A DNA stretch of 36,165 bases from Epulopiscium sp. Nele67-Bin005 (GTDB lineage: Bacteria; Bacillota; Clostridia; Lachnospirales; Cellulosilyticaceae), in assembly GCA_002007365.1 (NCBI GenBank), contig LNZR01000079.1, positions 1-36,165 on the forward strand. Reading direction: 5' to 3'. Every line of letters starts with the position of its first letter. The stretch's first letter is position 1. Shown here in pieces: positions 1-8,697 of this stretch. Under the pieces are notes generated by a model. That model was not told the DNA's origin. It made no database searches and saw only the letters and a program-made list of their open reading frames with translations. Both the position numbers and the translations under genes were made by a program.

Positions 1-526
<526 letters not shown>

Positions 527-582
527 AATTTTAAGTTTGTCTGCTGACATTACTTGTTTGTACTGTACTTTCGTACATACTC

Positions 583-611
583 ATTATAATTCTTGTCCTA
601 CTTTTATAGTA
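583..611 (-). promoter_or_regulatory. possible rRNA promoter P3 and leader
   Basis: A perfect TATAAT -10 (588-583, minus strand) has only a weak TACTAT at the -35 position. Downstream in the leader is a small hairpin with a 5-bp stem and GAAA loop (577-564). No clear boxA element was found in the leader. Confidence 0.35.
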
Positions 612-630
612 AGACTTTTGAATCGACTGG

Positions 631-660
631 TCTATAATTGTGATACTATTTTATTTTCAA
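631..660 (-). promoter_or_regulatory. rRNA promoter P2 (sigma-A type)
   Basis: Minus strand TTGAAA (660-655) is followed after 17-18 bases by TTATAG/TATAGA (637-631). Placed between P1 and the 16S gene, it fits the tandem promoter layout usual for rRNA operons. Confidence 0.5.
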
Positions 661-704
661 TGTTCATATTTGCTTGTCAGTGGTTTCCCCTGCTGACTTT
701 TACT

Positions 705-733
705 ATTATGCAACAAGTTATTTCATAAGTCAA
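705..733 (-). promoter_or_regulatory. rRNA promoter P1 (sigma-A type)
   Basis: On the minus strand TTGACT (733-728) and CATAAT (710-705) are separated by exactly 17 bases, a near-consensus vegetative promoter reading toward the 16S gene. It is the most upstream of three candidate rRNA promoters. Bases 734-873 between it and the glgB terminator hold nothing I can assign. Confidence 0.65.
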
Positions 734-873
734 CCCTTTTTTTCACTTTTTCTTTATGAATTTCTACAAAAATTTTCAGCATTCATAAATTTCATGTGTT
801 ATTTCCTTATTATGTACCCGAAAATATTACAAATAAATTTTGCATTTTATAATTGCTCCTTCAATTTTTGACA

Positions 874-907
874 CAAAAATAGGTTGTAAACTTTTTGCCT
901 ACAACCT
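874..907 (-). terminator. terminator of glgB
   Basis: On the minus strand an 8-bp perfect stem (AGGTTGTA/TACAACCT, 907-881) is followed directly by a short U-rich run. It lies just past the glgB stop codon and separates glgB from the rRNA promoters that read in the same direction. Confidence 0.75.
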
Positions 908-916
908 AAAATGTTT

Positions 917-3055
917 TTAGTTATTTGGTTTATGCTCAAAAATCATAATCGAAAGTGGTGGTACTACTACTTCGATTTTATTTTCTTTCCAGTTCCAGCC
1001 ATCGCCTTCTGGTGTGTGAACTTCGTGATTTACTCTGCCTGTTCCACCATATTTCCAATCATCACTATTTAAAATCTCTTTGTAAGTTCCTGCTTTATTT
1101 ACTCCAATTGGGTAGTTTTCGTATACAAATTGTGAGAAGTTTAGAACGATTACTAATTCTTGCTCCTGCGTTTTACGAATAAATGATACTACTAAAGTAT
1201 CCAAATTATCTCCGTTAATCCACTCAAAATTTTCCCAAAGTTTTTCTTCATGGTAAAGTGCTGGGCTATTTACATATACTTCATTCAAATCTTTTGTAAA
1301 TAACATAATTTGTTTGTGGTCATCAAATTCTGTTAAGTGCCAATCTAGCTGAGATTTTTCGTCCCATTCACTAGTTTGAGCAAATTCGCTACCCATGAAT
1401 AATAATTTTTTACCTGGGTGAGCAAACATATATCCATAACAAAGTTTTAACCCTGCTCTTTGTTGCCACCAATCTCCCCACATCTTGTAAATTAAAGGAC
1501 TTTTCCCATGAACTACTTCATCGTGAGATAGTGCAAGCATATATTTTTCAGCGTTCATATACGATAAACTAAACGTAATTTCATCGTGATGATGTCTTCT
1601 ATATATAAAATCTGTTCCCAAATAATCTAGGCAATCATGCATCCAACCTAAGCACCATTTGAAGTCAAATCCTAATCCATGGTCCTCAACTTTTGTTGTA
1701 ACTCCATGCCATGTGCTTGAGTCTTCTGCAATAATAATTTTTTCTGGGTGCATTGATTTTAGTTGGAAATTAATTTCTTTTAGGAAATTAACTGCATTTT
1801 CATCTGCCCATGTGCTACTTAAATTTCCACCATAAAGTATTGACGCTACAGCGTCCACACGAATTCCGTCCATGTGATATTCATTAAGCCACATTGTTGC
1901 ACTAGAGATTAAGAAGTTTTTGATTTCTCGTCTTCCATAATCAAACATTAATGTATTCCAATCTGGGTGTAACCCTTCTCTTTCATACACTCTACAACCA
2001 TCTAAGCACTCCAAAGCAAAATCATCAATAGGGAAATGTGCAGGCACCCAATCAAGAATTACCCCAATATTATTTTGGTGAAGTTGGTCAATTAAATATT
2101 TAAAATCATCTGGCGAACCATATCTATTTGTTGGCGCAAAATATCCAGTAACTTGATATCCCCAAGAACCATCAAATGGGTGTTCCAAAATCCCCATAAA
2201 CTCAACGTGTGTAAAGTTTAACCACTTCATATATTCAATAAGAGGCTCAGCTAATGAACGATAAGTTAATGAATGCCCGTCAGGCTTTCTCCAAGAACTT
2301 ATGTGTAATTCATATATGCTAATTGGCTGATTTACAGGAGTTTCCCCTTTGATTTTTTGTAAATATTGCTCATCATTCCACTGATATCTGTTTTGATTGT
2401 ATGGTAAAGTGTGTCTGCTTGGACGCATTGCAAAATGTCTTCCGTAAGGGTCACACTTATATAACAAATCGTTGCTTTGAGTTTTAATTTCATACTCGTA
2501 ACGGTCTGCCTCAGTTAAATTTGGAATAAAAATGCTGTAAACATTGGTATGCCCAATGTTGCTTAATATGTGGCGTTCCCCATTCCAATTGTTAAAATCC
2601 CCAATTACACTAACTCTTTTTGCATTTGGTGACCATATTGTGAACTGAACTCCTTGTACCCCATCATGCTCCATAACGTGACCACCAAGCCACTTATACC
2701 CCTCTGAGTAAGATGGATTTTGGAAACCACTAATTACTCCACTATCAGCAATTGCTGGATATGCGTAAGGGTCTTCCATCTCCCAAAATTTTCCGTCCCA
2801 CCCTTCACATCTTAAAATGTACGGAAACTCTTTTTTACACTTGCCCATAACTCCTTCAAATAATCCATCACCAATTTCTGTCAAAGGATAAGTTCTATCT
2901 TTTACTTTTTTATTATGCACCTCAATATTTTTTGCATCTTTACAAAATACTCTTACGATAATTCTTTGATTTTCATGATCAAATTTCATTCCTAAGTAAT
3001 CATGTGGTTGTAAATTGTTTCTTGAAAGTTCTTGTTCATAGTATAATCTATCCAT
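917..3055 (-). CDS. glgB: 1,4-alpha-glucan branching enzyme
   Basis: This cytoplasmic GH13 enzyme cuts alpha-1,4-glucan and re-joins the piece by an alpha-1,6 bond, making glycogen branches. The 712-residue protein has an N-terminal extension, a CBM48-like module (the GDFNNWNG segment near residues 150-160) and a GH13 barrel. Conserved region I reads DWVPAH near residue 334. The catalytic residues are visible: nucleophile D401 in GIRVDAV, acid/base E444 in IAEDSS, and D512 in SHDEVVHG. A C-terminal all-beta domain follows. Length suits the bacterial GlgB family. The ATG at 3055 has a strong AAGGAGG site about 7 bases upstream. The gene stands alone between its promoter (3130-3158) and terminator (874-907). 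No other glycogen genes are adjacent, which is unlike the usual glgBCADP cluster. Confidence 0.95.
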   Translation of the reverse strand: MDRLYYEQELSRNNLQPHDYLGMKFDHENQRIIVRVFCKDAKNIEVHNKKVKDRTYPLTEIGDGLFEGVMGKCKKEFPYILRCEGWDGKFWEMEDPYAYPAIADSGVISGFQNPSYSEGYKWLGGHVMEHDGVQGVQFTIWSPNAKRVSVIGDFNNWNGERHILSNIGHTNVYSIFIPNLTEADRYEYEIKTQSNDLLYKCDPYGRHFAMRPSRHTLPYNQNRYQWNDEQYLQKIKGETPVNQPISIYELHISSWRKPDGHSLTYRSLAEPLIEYMKWLNFTHVEFMGILEHPFDGSWGYQVTGYFAPTNRYGSPDDFKYLIDQLHQNNIGVILDWVPAHFPIDDFALECLDGCRVYEREGLHPDWNTLMFDYGRREIKNFLISSATMWLNEYHMDGIRVDAVASILYGGNLSSTWADENAVNFLKEINFQLKSMHPEKIIIAEDSSTWHGVTTKVEDHGLGFDFKWCLGWMHDCLDYLGTDFIYRRHHHDEITFSLSYMNAEKYMLALSHDEVVHGKSPLIYKMWGDWWQQRAGLKLCYGYMFAHPGKKLLFMGSEFAQTSEWDEKSQLDWHLTEFDDHKQIMLFTKDLNEVYVNSPALYHEEKLWENFEWINGDNLDTLVVSFIRKTQEQELVIVLNFSQFVYENYPIGVNKAGTYKEILNSDDWKYGGTGRVNHEVHTPEGDGWNWKENKIEVVVPPLSIMIFEHKPNN

Positions 3056-3129
3056 AAATCCTCCTTAAAATAATGCACATTTAGCAAATTTTGTATTAAA
3101 AAGTAGTTTTAACTTTTCTATCTAATTCT

Positions 3130-3158
3130 ACTATAATACGATTTTGGTATTTTTTCAA
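3130..3158 (-). promoter_or_regulatory. glgB promoter (sigma-A type)
   Basis: Minus strand TTGAAA (3158-3153) and TATAGT (3135-3130) lie 17 bases apart. The expected start is near 3123, giving a leader of about 70 bases to the glgB ATG. Confidence 0.6.
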
Positions 3159-3402
3159 CGTGTATAAGCTATTTTCTATTAATTTTACGCCTAATTTTTC
3201 TATTTTATGCCAAAAACCTCTTGTTTTTTTAGTAAAATTTTTATATTCTATAAATTATTAAGCTTTACAATTAGATTATAGGATATTTTTTTAATGTTAA
3301 TTTTGGTAAAAATCATGGAAAATCAAGCGTCTAAAAAAATTTTTACTCCAAATGAATAACATATCCTAAATTTTGGCAACACTAACTAGAAAGGAGATTA
3401 CC
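3159..3402. other. AT-rich intergenic region between divergent genes
   Basis: No gene or RNA is recognised. A distant inverted pair (TAGGATAT near 3280 and ATATCCTA near 3361) flanks about 75 bases just before the 3403 gene. It could be a weak fold or coincidence. The right part should hold the promoter of the 3403 gene, but no convincing -35/-10 pair was found. Confidence 0.4.
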
Positions 3403-4710
3403 ATGCCAAATTATAATTCCGTTGTCCTAAAAACTTTATCATATTCATATTATGAGTTTATAAACAACTACTACAAAATTTTGACTTGCCCAATTATGCC
3501 ACAGCTAGAATTATTTAGCTTGGATTATTTAGAAATTAAAGAAGATTTAGATGAGATATTTTTTGAGCTTCCTGCAATTTTGGAAGAAGGGGAAGCTACC
3601 CAAATTGAGATTTTAAACCAACTTATAACTATGAGCCAAAAAATTGCTTATTGTTTTAAGGAGCTATTTTTAAACCAACGTCAAATTATCAAATATTCAA
3701 TAACTGCAACTCCTCCAGATGATGTAATTTTGGAAGATTTGAGAGAATGGGAAAAATTTGAGGAGCAGATTATACCCGAAGAAATTTCTGAACAATGTGT
3801 AGAATACGTTTTTTCACATTTAGATATTACCGACCGAACAGAAGCAGTCCGAATGATTTTACCGTTTTTGCCTCTTAGAAAAACTCAAAATTATTTTCTT
3901 CATTATGTAGAAACAGCATTATCTTATGTGCAAGATATCAATGAACCCGAAACTTTAAATCTAACATTATCAACGCTTAGAGAGTTTTTATCTCCAAAAA
4001 GTTCTACTCCAAAAGAATTTTTTACAGATATCAAATTGGCTCTTGAAGAATTGCCACACATCACCGATTACTATAAATTTATGGACGAATTAAATGTTAT
4101 CGGTATGGCTATGAATGATTTGGTAAATTTATCACACCTGTTTTATGGAATGATAAATAGTTTATGTAACATACTATCATTTAAGGAGTTAAGTTTTGAA
4201 GGCTTAACAGACTTACACCCAAGTTATTTAGATTTTTATTACTTAGCAAAATCTATTTTGGAAAATGATGAAGATGCTGAATTTTCACTGACTGCATTAG
4301 AAGACCGCCTAGAAGATGTGGGTCAATATGTGTATGAAGAATATGAAGATACAATTGTTGAATATGAAGATGATGCCCAATTAAATATGCTAAGAATTAG
4401 GCTAATAATGGAACTAGCTGATGAATTTACATTTAATATGACTGATTTTCCTCAACAATTTAGTCCAGAAACTACTGAAGAAATTGGTATTTTTATCAAA
4501 GACTTAGAAGCATATTTAAAATCTACTACAAAGAAAGAGGCTAAAATTAATATGCAATATATGTTAAGTTTAGTCCCATTTATTATGACTCCAGACCAGT
4601 TTGAGGACTACCTACTTTCTGGATTAACCGCTACTTCTAATCAAGTAAAAATGAGATGTGTTGCACTTTTGGCAGGCTGGATTAAAGATATTAAAGAAGA
4701 AATGGAATAA
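3403..4710 (+). CDS. hypothetical acidic, mostly helical protein
   Basis: The product is 435 residues from the ATG at 3403, chosen because an AAAGGAG site sits about 7 bases before it. An in-frame TTG at 3373 would add ten residues but has no such site. The protein is strongly acidic, with many Glu/Asp runs such as EYEDTIVEYEDD near residues 320-335. It has no signal peptide and no clear membrane segment, so a cytoplasmic location is likely. It looks mostly alpha-helical, with a C-terminal stretch that could be helical repeats. I recognise no domain or catalytic motif. It lies upstream of degV on the same strand with a 161-base gap containing a probable promoter, so the two need not be co-transcribed. 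Confidence 0.75.
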   Translation: MPNYNSVVLKTLSYSYYEFINNYYKILTCPIMPQLELFSLDYLEIKEDLDEIFFELPAILEEGEATQIEILNQLITMSQKIAYCFKELFLNQRQIIKYSITATPPDDVILEDLREWEKFEEQIIPEEISEQCVEYVFSHLDITDRTEAVRMILPFLPLRKTQNYFLHYVETALSYVQDINEPETLNLTLSTLREFLSPKSSTPKEFFTDIKLALEELPHITDYYKFMDELNVIGMAMNDLVNLSHLFYGMINSLCNILSFKELSFEGLTDLHPSYLDFYYLAKSILENDEDAEFSLTALEDRLEDVGQYVYEEYEDTIVEYEDDAQLNMLRIRLIMELADEFTFNMTDFPQQFSPETTEEIGIFIKDLEAYLKSTTKKEAKINMQYMLSLVPFIMTPDQFEDYLLSGLTATSNQVKMRCVALLAGWIKDIKEEME

Positions 4711-4749
4711 TAAATTTTGAGTGATAACTCTATAATTTTTATAAAATCC

Positions 4750-4779
4750 TTTACTTTTTCTTTAGGTTTGTGCTAAAAT
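4750..4779 (+). promoter_or_regulatory. candidate degV promoter
   Basis: TTTACT/TTACTT (4750-4756) and TAAAAT (4774-4779) are spaced 17-18 bases apart. The predicted start near 4786 leaves a leader of about 85 bases. The match is moderate in AT-rich DNA. Confidence 0.35.
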
Positions 4780-4871
4780 ACAAAAATATTAACAAATTTT
4801 GATATTCAAAGTTTTTATTTGAAGTAAACTTTATAGTTAATTACTTTTTTATTAAATTAGGAGGATTATTT

Positions 4872-5720
4872 ATGTCTAAAAGTATAGTTCTTACCGATAG
4901 TGCCTGTGATTTGAGTCCACAGACACTAAAAGATTTTAATATAGTACAAGTTCCACTAAAAATTATTTACAAAGATAGAGAATACGAAGAAAAAGTGGAA
5001 ATCTCCTCAAAAGAAATGTTTGCAAAACTTAAAGAGGAAGTCCCTACTACATCTTTGCCAAGTAATGAAACTGTTGCAAAAGCTATTTCTAAAATTATTG
5101 AACAAGGATACACAGATATATTAGTAGTTAATATTTCTACAGCTTTATCTGGAACATTAAATAGCATTCGTCTTGTTGCTGAAGATTTTCAAGACAAAAT
5201 TAATTTTCATTATTTTGATACAAAAACTTTGGGATATCCTGAAGGAGTAATTGTTACTGAAGTTGCACGATGTGTAAAAGAAGGGTTGAGCGTTGAAGAA
5301 ATTAAACAAAAATATCCTTCAATTATGGCACGTACCAAAGGATTTATTAACGTTGATACACTTGAATTTTTGATTAAAGGTGGCCGACTTAGTAAAGCCG
5401 CTGGTGCAATTGGAACTTTATTAAACTTAAAACCAATCGTAACTTACAATGAACAAGGTGAGCTTTATACATATAGCAAACCTAGAGGTCGTAAGCAAGC
5501 GAACAAGCAATTAAAAGAAGTATTAAAAGAAGATTTGGCAAAAGGTCCTTGCCGTGTTTGGATTTTGAGTGGTGATGCTGATGAACTTGCCCAATCTTTT
5601 TATGATGAGATTATGGATTTGGAGAATATCGAAAGCATTCATTTAGAAGAGATTGGTGCTTCTATGGGAATTCATACAGGACCAAACACTTTAGGATTAG
5701 TATATTTATCATTAGAATAA
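4872..5720 (+). CDS. DegV family fatty-acid-binding protein
   Basis: The 282-residue protein has the full DegV layout: TDSACDLS near residue 10, the STALSGTLNSIR motif near residues 93-104, and a C-terminal lobe with GASMGIHTGPNTLG near residues 263-276. DegV/FakB proteins bind a single fatty acid and in Firmicutes present it to the kinase FakA for phosphorylation and entry into phospholipid synthesis. That role is known for the family and only inferred here, as no fakA is in the window. The ATG follows an AGGAGG site. The gene ends at a bidirectional terminator shared with the convergent channel gene. Length is normal and key motifs are intact. Confidence 0.9.
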   Translation: MSKSIVLTDSACDLSPQTLKDFNIVQVPLKIIYKDREYEEKVEISSKEMFAKLKEEVPTTSLPSNETVAKAISKIIEQGYTDILVVNISTALSGTLNSIRLVAEDFQDKINFHYFDTKTLGYPEGVIVTEVARCVKEGLSVEEIKQKYPSIMARTKGFINVDTLEFLIKGGRLSKAAGAIGTLLNLKPIVTYNEQGELYTYSKPRGRKQANKQLKEVLKEDLAKGPCRVWILSGDADELAQSFYDEIMDLENIESIHLEEIGASMGIHTGPNTLGLVYLSLE

Positions 5721-5721
5721 A

Positions 5722-5761
5722 AAATAAGCCACTAATCTAAATTAGAACTAGTGGCTTATTT
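5722..5761. terminator. bidirectional terminator, degV / channel gene
   Basis: A 13-bp perfect stem (arms 5722-5734 and 5749-5761, core AAGCCACTA/TAGTGGCTT) carries A-runs on the left and T-runs on the right, so it can stop transcription from both convergent genes. Confidence 0.85.
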
Positions 5762-6375
5762 TAATTTTCATCACAATATTTTTTAAACTTAGAAATTAAA
5801 ATAAGAATATAAAAATCACTTATTATTTCAAGTGCTACTAAAAATTTGGCCAATGAACTCACTGGTGTAATGTCCCCATATCCAACGGTTGTAAAGGTTA
5901 CTACGCTAAAATATAAACAATCAACACTCATCTTAATTGGGTCTTCGAGTCTAATTCCTGTAAAGCTTGATGGGTCATTATGAATTAAAAACGAAAATAT
6001 ATATGCAAATAAAATTATTGATGTCCCTACAACACTTGCTGAATAATGATAAAAATATTTTTTTGGTATTAACGCAAAATTTCTATAATAAAATTTTAGC
6101 AAAAATTGGATAAGTATTATTACTACGCAAATTGTCAAAGTAGTTTCTAACCCTGTATTTCCAGTTCTTTGTTGGCTAATTAAAATATTTGTTATAAATA
6201 ACATTAACATATGTGCAGTTGTTGATAAATATAAAATTACCAAGTTGTAAGCACCTTTTTTATGCACATTAATAAATCCATAATATCTAAACAGATAATG
6301 TAATTTTTGTACTGAACGCAACACCATAAAAATTAAAATTGCACTCAAAACTGTAAGTCCAATTAACACCTTCAT
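5761..6375 (-). CDS. K+ channel-like membrane protein (ion-channel family)
   Basis: The 204-residue protein carries a textbook K+ selectivity filter, TTVGYGD at residues 162-168, preceded by a pore helix and followed by a hydrophobic inner helix (about 174-196). Upstream hydrophobic segments lie near residues 2-20, 43-67, 79-97 and 112-131, so the topology is larger than a minimal two-helix pore and resembles a six-segment channel without charged voltage-sensor repeats. No RCK/TrkA nucleotide-binding domain follows, and the protein ends about eight residues after the last helix (KKYCDEN). The predicted role is potassium conductance across the cytoplasmic membrane. The ATG is preceded by a GGAGGGG site. 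It appears monocistronic. The specific channel type cannot be given. Confidence 0.85.
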   Translation of the reverse strand: MKVLIGLTVLSAILIFMVLRSVQKLHYLFRYYGFINVHKKGAYNLVILYLSTTAHMLMLFITNILISQQRTGNTGLETTLTICVVIILIQFLLKFYYRNFALIPKKYFYHYSASVVGTSIILFAYIFSFLIHNDPSSFTGIRLEDPIKMSVDCLYFSVVTFTTVGYGDITPVSSLAKFLVALEIISDFYILILISKFKKYCDEN

Positions 6376-6488
6376 ACTAGCCCCTCCTATTTTAATTTAG
6401 TATTAAAATAATAAAGCTATTTTATACAAAAAAAATTTGTAACCAAAAATTATCAATTGGAATACTATGTAAAGCAATAAATTTAGAG

Positions 6489-6517
6489 TTGAATAAATCT
6501 CTAAAAAGAGTTATAAT
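6489..6517 (+). promoter_or_regulatory. promoter of the 56-residue peptide gene
   Basis: TTGAAT (6489-6494), a 17-base spacer and a perfect TATAAT (6512-6517) form a strong sigma-A-type promoter. The spacer contains the palindrome CTCTAAAAAGAG. A near copy (CTTTAAAAAGAG) follows about 30 bases on, close to the expected transcription start, and could be a repressor site. Confidence 0.6.
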
Positions 6518-6581
6518 TAAATTATTCTTTAAAAAGAGCTATGCAAAATAAGTTATAAATGATGCGAAGGAGATTTTTATT

Positions 6582-6752
6582 ATGGAAATTACTCAAGAAA
6601 TGTTAGACAAAGCAATGGCTGATGGTATCCTAGAAGGAAAACGTCAAGTGGCTATTCAAGGATTAAAAAGCAAAATGACAATTCCTTTATTGGCTGGCCT
6701 TACTGGGTTATCAGTAGTTGAAATTGTAGAACTTTCGTCACAAGCAAACTAA
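6582..6752 (+). CDS. 56-residue peptide resembling the C-terminal tail of Rpn/PD-(D/E)XK transposases
   Basis: The small ORF has its own promoter (6489-6517), a clear GAAGGAG site before the ATG, and a terminator immediately downstream, so it looks like a real gene. The first half (residues 1-30) is a helical segment with GILEGKRQVAIQGLK. The second half (TIPLLAGLTGLSVVEIVEL, residues 33-51) looks like a short helix-turn-helix. This order, a G-x-x-x-G-K linker then a TGLS...EI.EL helix pair, is typical of the last 50-60 residues of Rpn family nuclease/transposase proteins. The nuclease domain is absent upstream: 6376-6581 shows no trace of it. It may be a domesticated remnant or an independent regulator. 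The assignment rests on pattern memory only. Confidence 0.65.
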   Translation: MEITQEMLDKAMADGILEGKRQVAIQGLKSKMTIPLLAGLTGLSVVEIVELSSQAN

Positions 6753-6765
6753 TCGAACATAACAA

Positions 6766-6800
6766 AAAACCTACTTAAAATTTAAGTAGGTTTTATTTTT
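6766..6800. terminator. bidirectional terminator between two small genes
   Basis: Stem AAACCTACTTAAA / TTTAAGTAGGTTT (about 6767-6793) is followed by a T-rich run to 6800 on the plus strand and by a T-run on the minus strand. It serves the peptide gene and the convergent DUF1540 gene. Confidence 0.8.
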
Positions 6801-6817
6801 GTCCACAGATTAAATTA

Positions 6818-6976
6818 TTACTTCAACTCAAAGTTTTGGCAATAATGTGGGTGAGGTACAGCATTAGGCCCAGAAGCTTCCTTAGTTACTTGAATGCTGT
6901 TTAGCATACAACAATGTTGAGTTGAACTATTGTGTTGACACTCATCTACATTACAGTTAATATTTTGATTTCCCAT
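6818..6976 (-). CDS. DUF1540 domain protein (small Cys-rich)
   Basis: This 52-residue product is read from an ATG at 6976 with an excellent AGGAGGT site 6 bases upstream. Cysteines at positions 8, 13, 22, 23 and 46 and the pattern C-x4-C-x8-C, then I-x-V (28-30) and a final C-x-x-F (46-49) match the DUF1540 family, short proteins common in spore-forming Firmicutes and proposed to bind metal. No molecular function is established that I can cite. Nothing signals secretion. It converges on the 56-residue peptide gene and shares its terminator. Upstream (6977-7146) I could not choose a convincing promoter. Confidence 0.8.
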   Translation of the reverse strand: MGNQNINCNVDECQHNSSTQHCCMLNSIQVTKEASGPNAVPHPHYCQNFELK

Positions 6977-7146
6977 AGTAAATACCTCCTACATCATGTC
7001 TATAAAAATAATGATTAAATGATATTACACTATTATTTTACCCTAAAGTAAAGTTTCTATACATTTTGGAGCTAGTAAATAAACCCTGTAATACCAATAG
7101 TTGTAGCTTTTTAAAACCTATGGCAAAAAATTCTATCTTTCGATTA

Positions 7147-8553
7147 TTAATATTTATTATTATTTTTAAGCACCATTAATATTTGATAAATAATATCAAA
7201 ACCTTGTTTAATTTCATCAATTGTATTATAGGCAAAACTTAGACGAATAAACTTATTTTGCTCCTCACAGCTACGATAATAAAATAAATTTGAGGGTAAC
7301 ACCGCTACTCCATTACCTTTGCATAAGCTAGTAAATCCAGTGTCTGTAATGTTGTCTGGAAGTTTTATCCAAAAACATAATCCACCTTCTGGCTCAAAAA
7401 AACTAATCCCAAAATCCCTTTCCAATTTCTCAAGTTCATACAACATTACCTCATACTTCCCCTGATAAATGGCCTTAATATAATTTAGATGTTCAAACCA
7501 TGCTCCTTCTCTAATAAAAATATCCAACGCCCTATGAATTAATCCCATAGAAGAAATATCGCTAGATTGCTTGGAAATAGTAAATTTATCAATCAAATTT
7601 GTAGGCATTATTATAAATCCAATTCTCAAACCCGACATCAATAATTTTGAGAAACTTTTAATATAAATTACTCGCTCATTATTATCAATTGATTTTAAAC
7701 TTTGAGAGAATGGGCGATTATAAGAAAGTTCTGACATTGAGTCATCTTCTACAATCAAAAAATTATATTGCTCGCTCAATTTCAATAGTTGTAATTTAGT
7801 ATCCAAATCATAACAAATTGTAGTAGGGTTTTGAAAATTTGTCATAATGTAAATTAACTTTGGTCTACATACCTTTACCTTTTTTTCTAACTCCACCAAA
7901 TCAATTCCATTTTTAGTAATTGAAGCTGTTACTATTTGTACACTTCTTGAAATAAAAGCCTGAGTTGCTCCTTGGTATGTAGGGTTTTCTGTAATTACAT
8001 AGTCTCCACTGTGTAAACAAGATTTTATAATAATATCAATGCCTTGTTGCGCTCCTGATACCATCTGAATATTTTGATAAGTCGTATTTATTTGATGATA
8101 ATCACTAAGATATTCACAAATACTTTTTCTAAGTGGAATATATCCGTTGGTTTCTTGGGAACTAAAAGCAAACCCTTTATCTCTCTCAATAACAGAATTA
8201 ATACAGTTTTTGAAAGAGTCTGTTGGGAAAATCGAAGGATTAGGCAAGGCACTAGAAAAATCATACTCTAAAGTTTCACTTTGATTTAAAATGATATTTG
8301 TATTATCAGAAGTTTCAAATTGCACATAAAACCCACTCCCCTTTTTGGAAACTATATAATTAAATTTCTCTAATTGTTTGTAGGCGTTTACTACGGTTGC
8401 ACTATTAATTGATAATTCTATGGCTAACTTACGAATTGAAGGAAGCTTTTGTTCATTTTGGAGAGTTCCATTAATAATTTGCTCCTTAATATGATTATAT
8501 AGTTGGATATAAAGAGGCTCATCTCCATCAAACTGTATTGGTACAATTTTCAT
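7147..8553 (-). CDS. MocR/PdxR-like transcriptional regulator (GntR HTH + aminotransferase fold)
   Basis: The 468-residue protein (from ATG 8553) has an N-terminal GntR-type winged helix (about residues 8-75, with PLYIQLYNHIKEQI and LPSIRKLA) joined to a fold-type I aminotransferase domain. The PLP-binding lysine is K303 in SFSKLLMSGLRIG. MocR proteins use PLP as an effector rather than as a working enzyme. PdxR members control vitamin B6 genes. An upstream TTG at 8607 is in frame, but the ATG matches the usual family start and has an AAAGGA site. The gene diverges from the kinase/ECF genes, with a perfect palindrome between, so it probably controls them and itself. The vitamin sensed is not proven; PLP is the natural guess. 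Confidence 0.88.
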   Translation of the reverse strand: MKIVPIQFDGDEPLYIQLYNHIKEQIINGTLQNEQKLPSIRKLAIELSINSATVVNAYKQLEKFNYIVSKKGSGFYVQFETSDNTNIILNQSETLEYDFSSALPNPSIFPTDSFKNCINSVIERDKGFAFSSQETNGYIPLRKSICEYLSDYHQINTTYQNIQMVSGAQQGIDIIIKSCLHSGDYVITENPTYQGATQAFISRSVQIVTASITKNGIDLVELEKKVKVCRPKLIYIMTNFQNPTTICYDLDTKLQLLKLSEQYNFLIVEDDSMSELSYNRPFSQSLKSIDNNERVIYIKSFSKLLMSGLRIGFIIMPTNLIDKFTISKQSSDISSMGLIHRALDIFIREGAWFEHLNYIKAIYQGKYEVMLYELEKLERDFGISFFEPEGGLCFWIKLPDNITDTGFTSLCKGNGVAVLPSNLFYYRSCEEQNKFIRLSFAYNTIDEIKQGFDIIYQILMVLKNNNKY

Positions 8554-8634
8554 ATTTTCAAAAAATCCTTTCTTAATTATTGACGTAAAATTATTTGTGT
8601 GTGACAATACAAGAAGTTACAACTTAAATTTCAA

Positions 8635-8652
8635 AATTGTATCGATACAATT
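8635..8652. promoter_or_regulatory. candidate MocR operator, 18-bp perfect palindrome
   Basis: The perfect palindrome AATTGTATCGATACAATT lies in the divergent intergenic region, 46 bases before the kinase ATG. It contains -10-like TACAAT on each strand. A partial copy (TGTATTGGTACAATTTT, near 8533-8550) overlaps the first codons of the regulator. GntR/MocR regulators commonly bind such repeats; binding here is inferred. Confidence 0.55.
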
Positions 8653-8697
8653 AGTATAACTATTAACTTTAAATTTGTAAAGTAAGGAGTATATTTT

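Noticed and set aside
537-871. Two short open frames on the plus strand in the rRNA leader
   Set aside because: They overlap three rRNA promoter-like elements, lack ribosome sites and have random composition.
3342-3368. CATATCCTA before the 3403 gene as a sigma-K-like promoter
   Set aside because: The nearest AC is only 13 bases upstream, outside the accepted 16-17 spacing.
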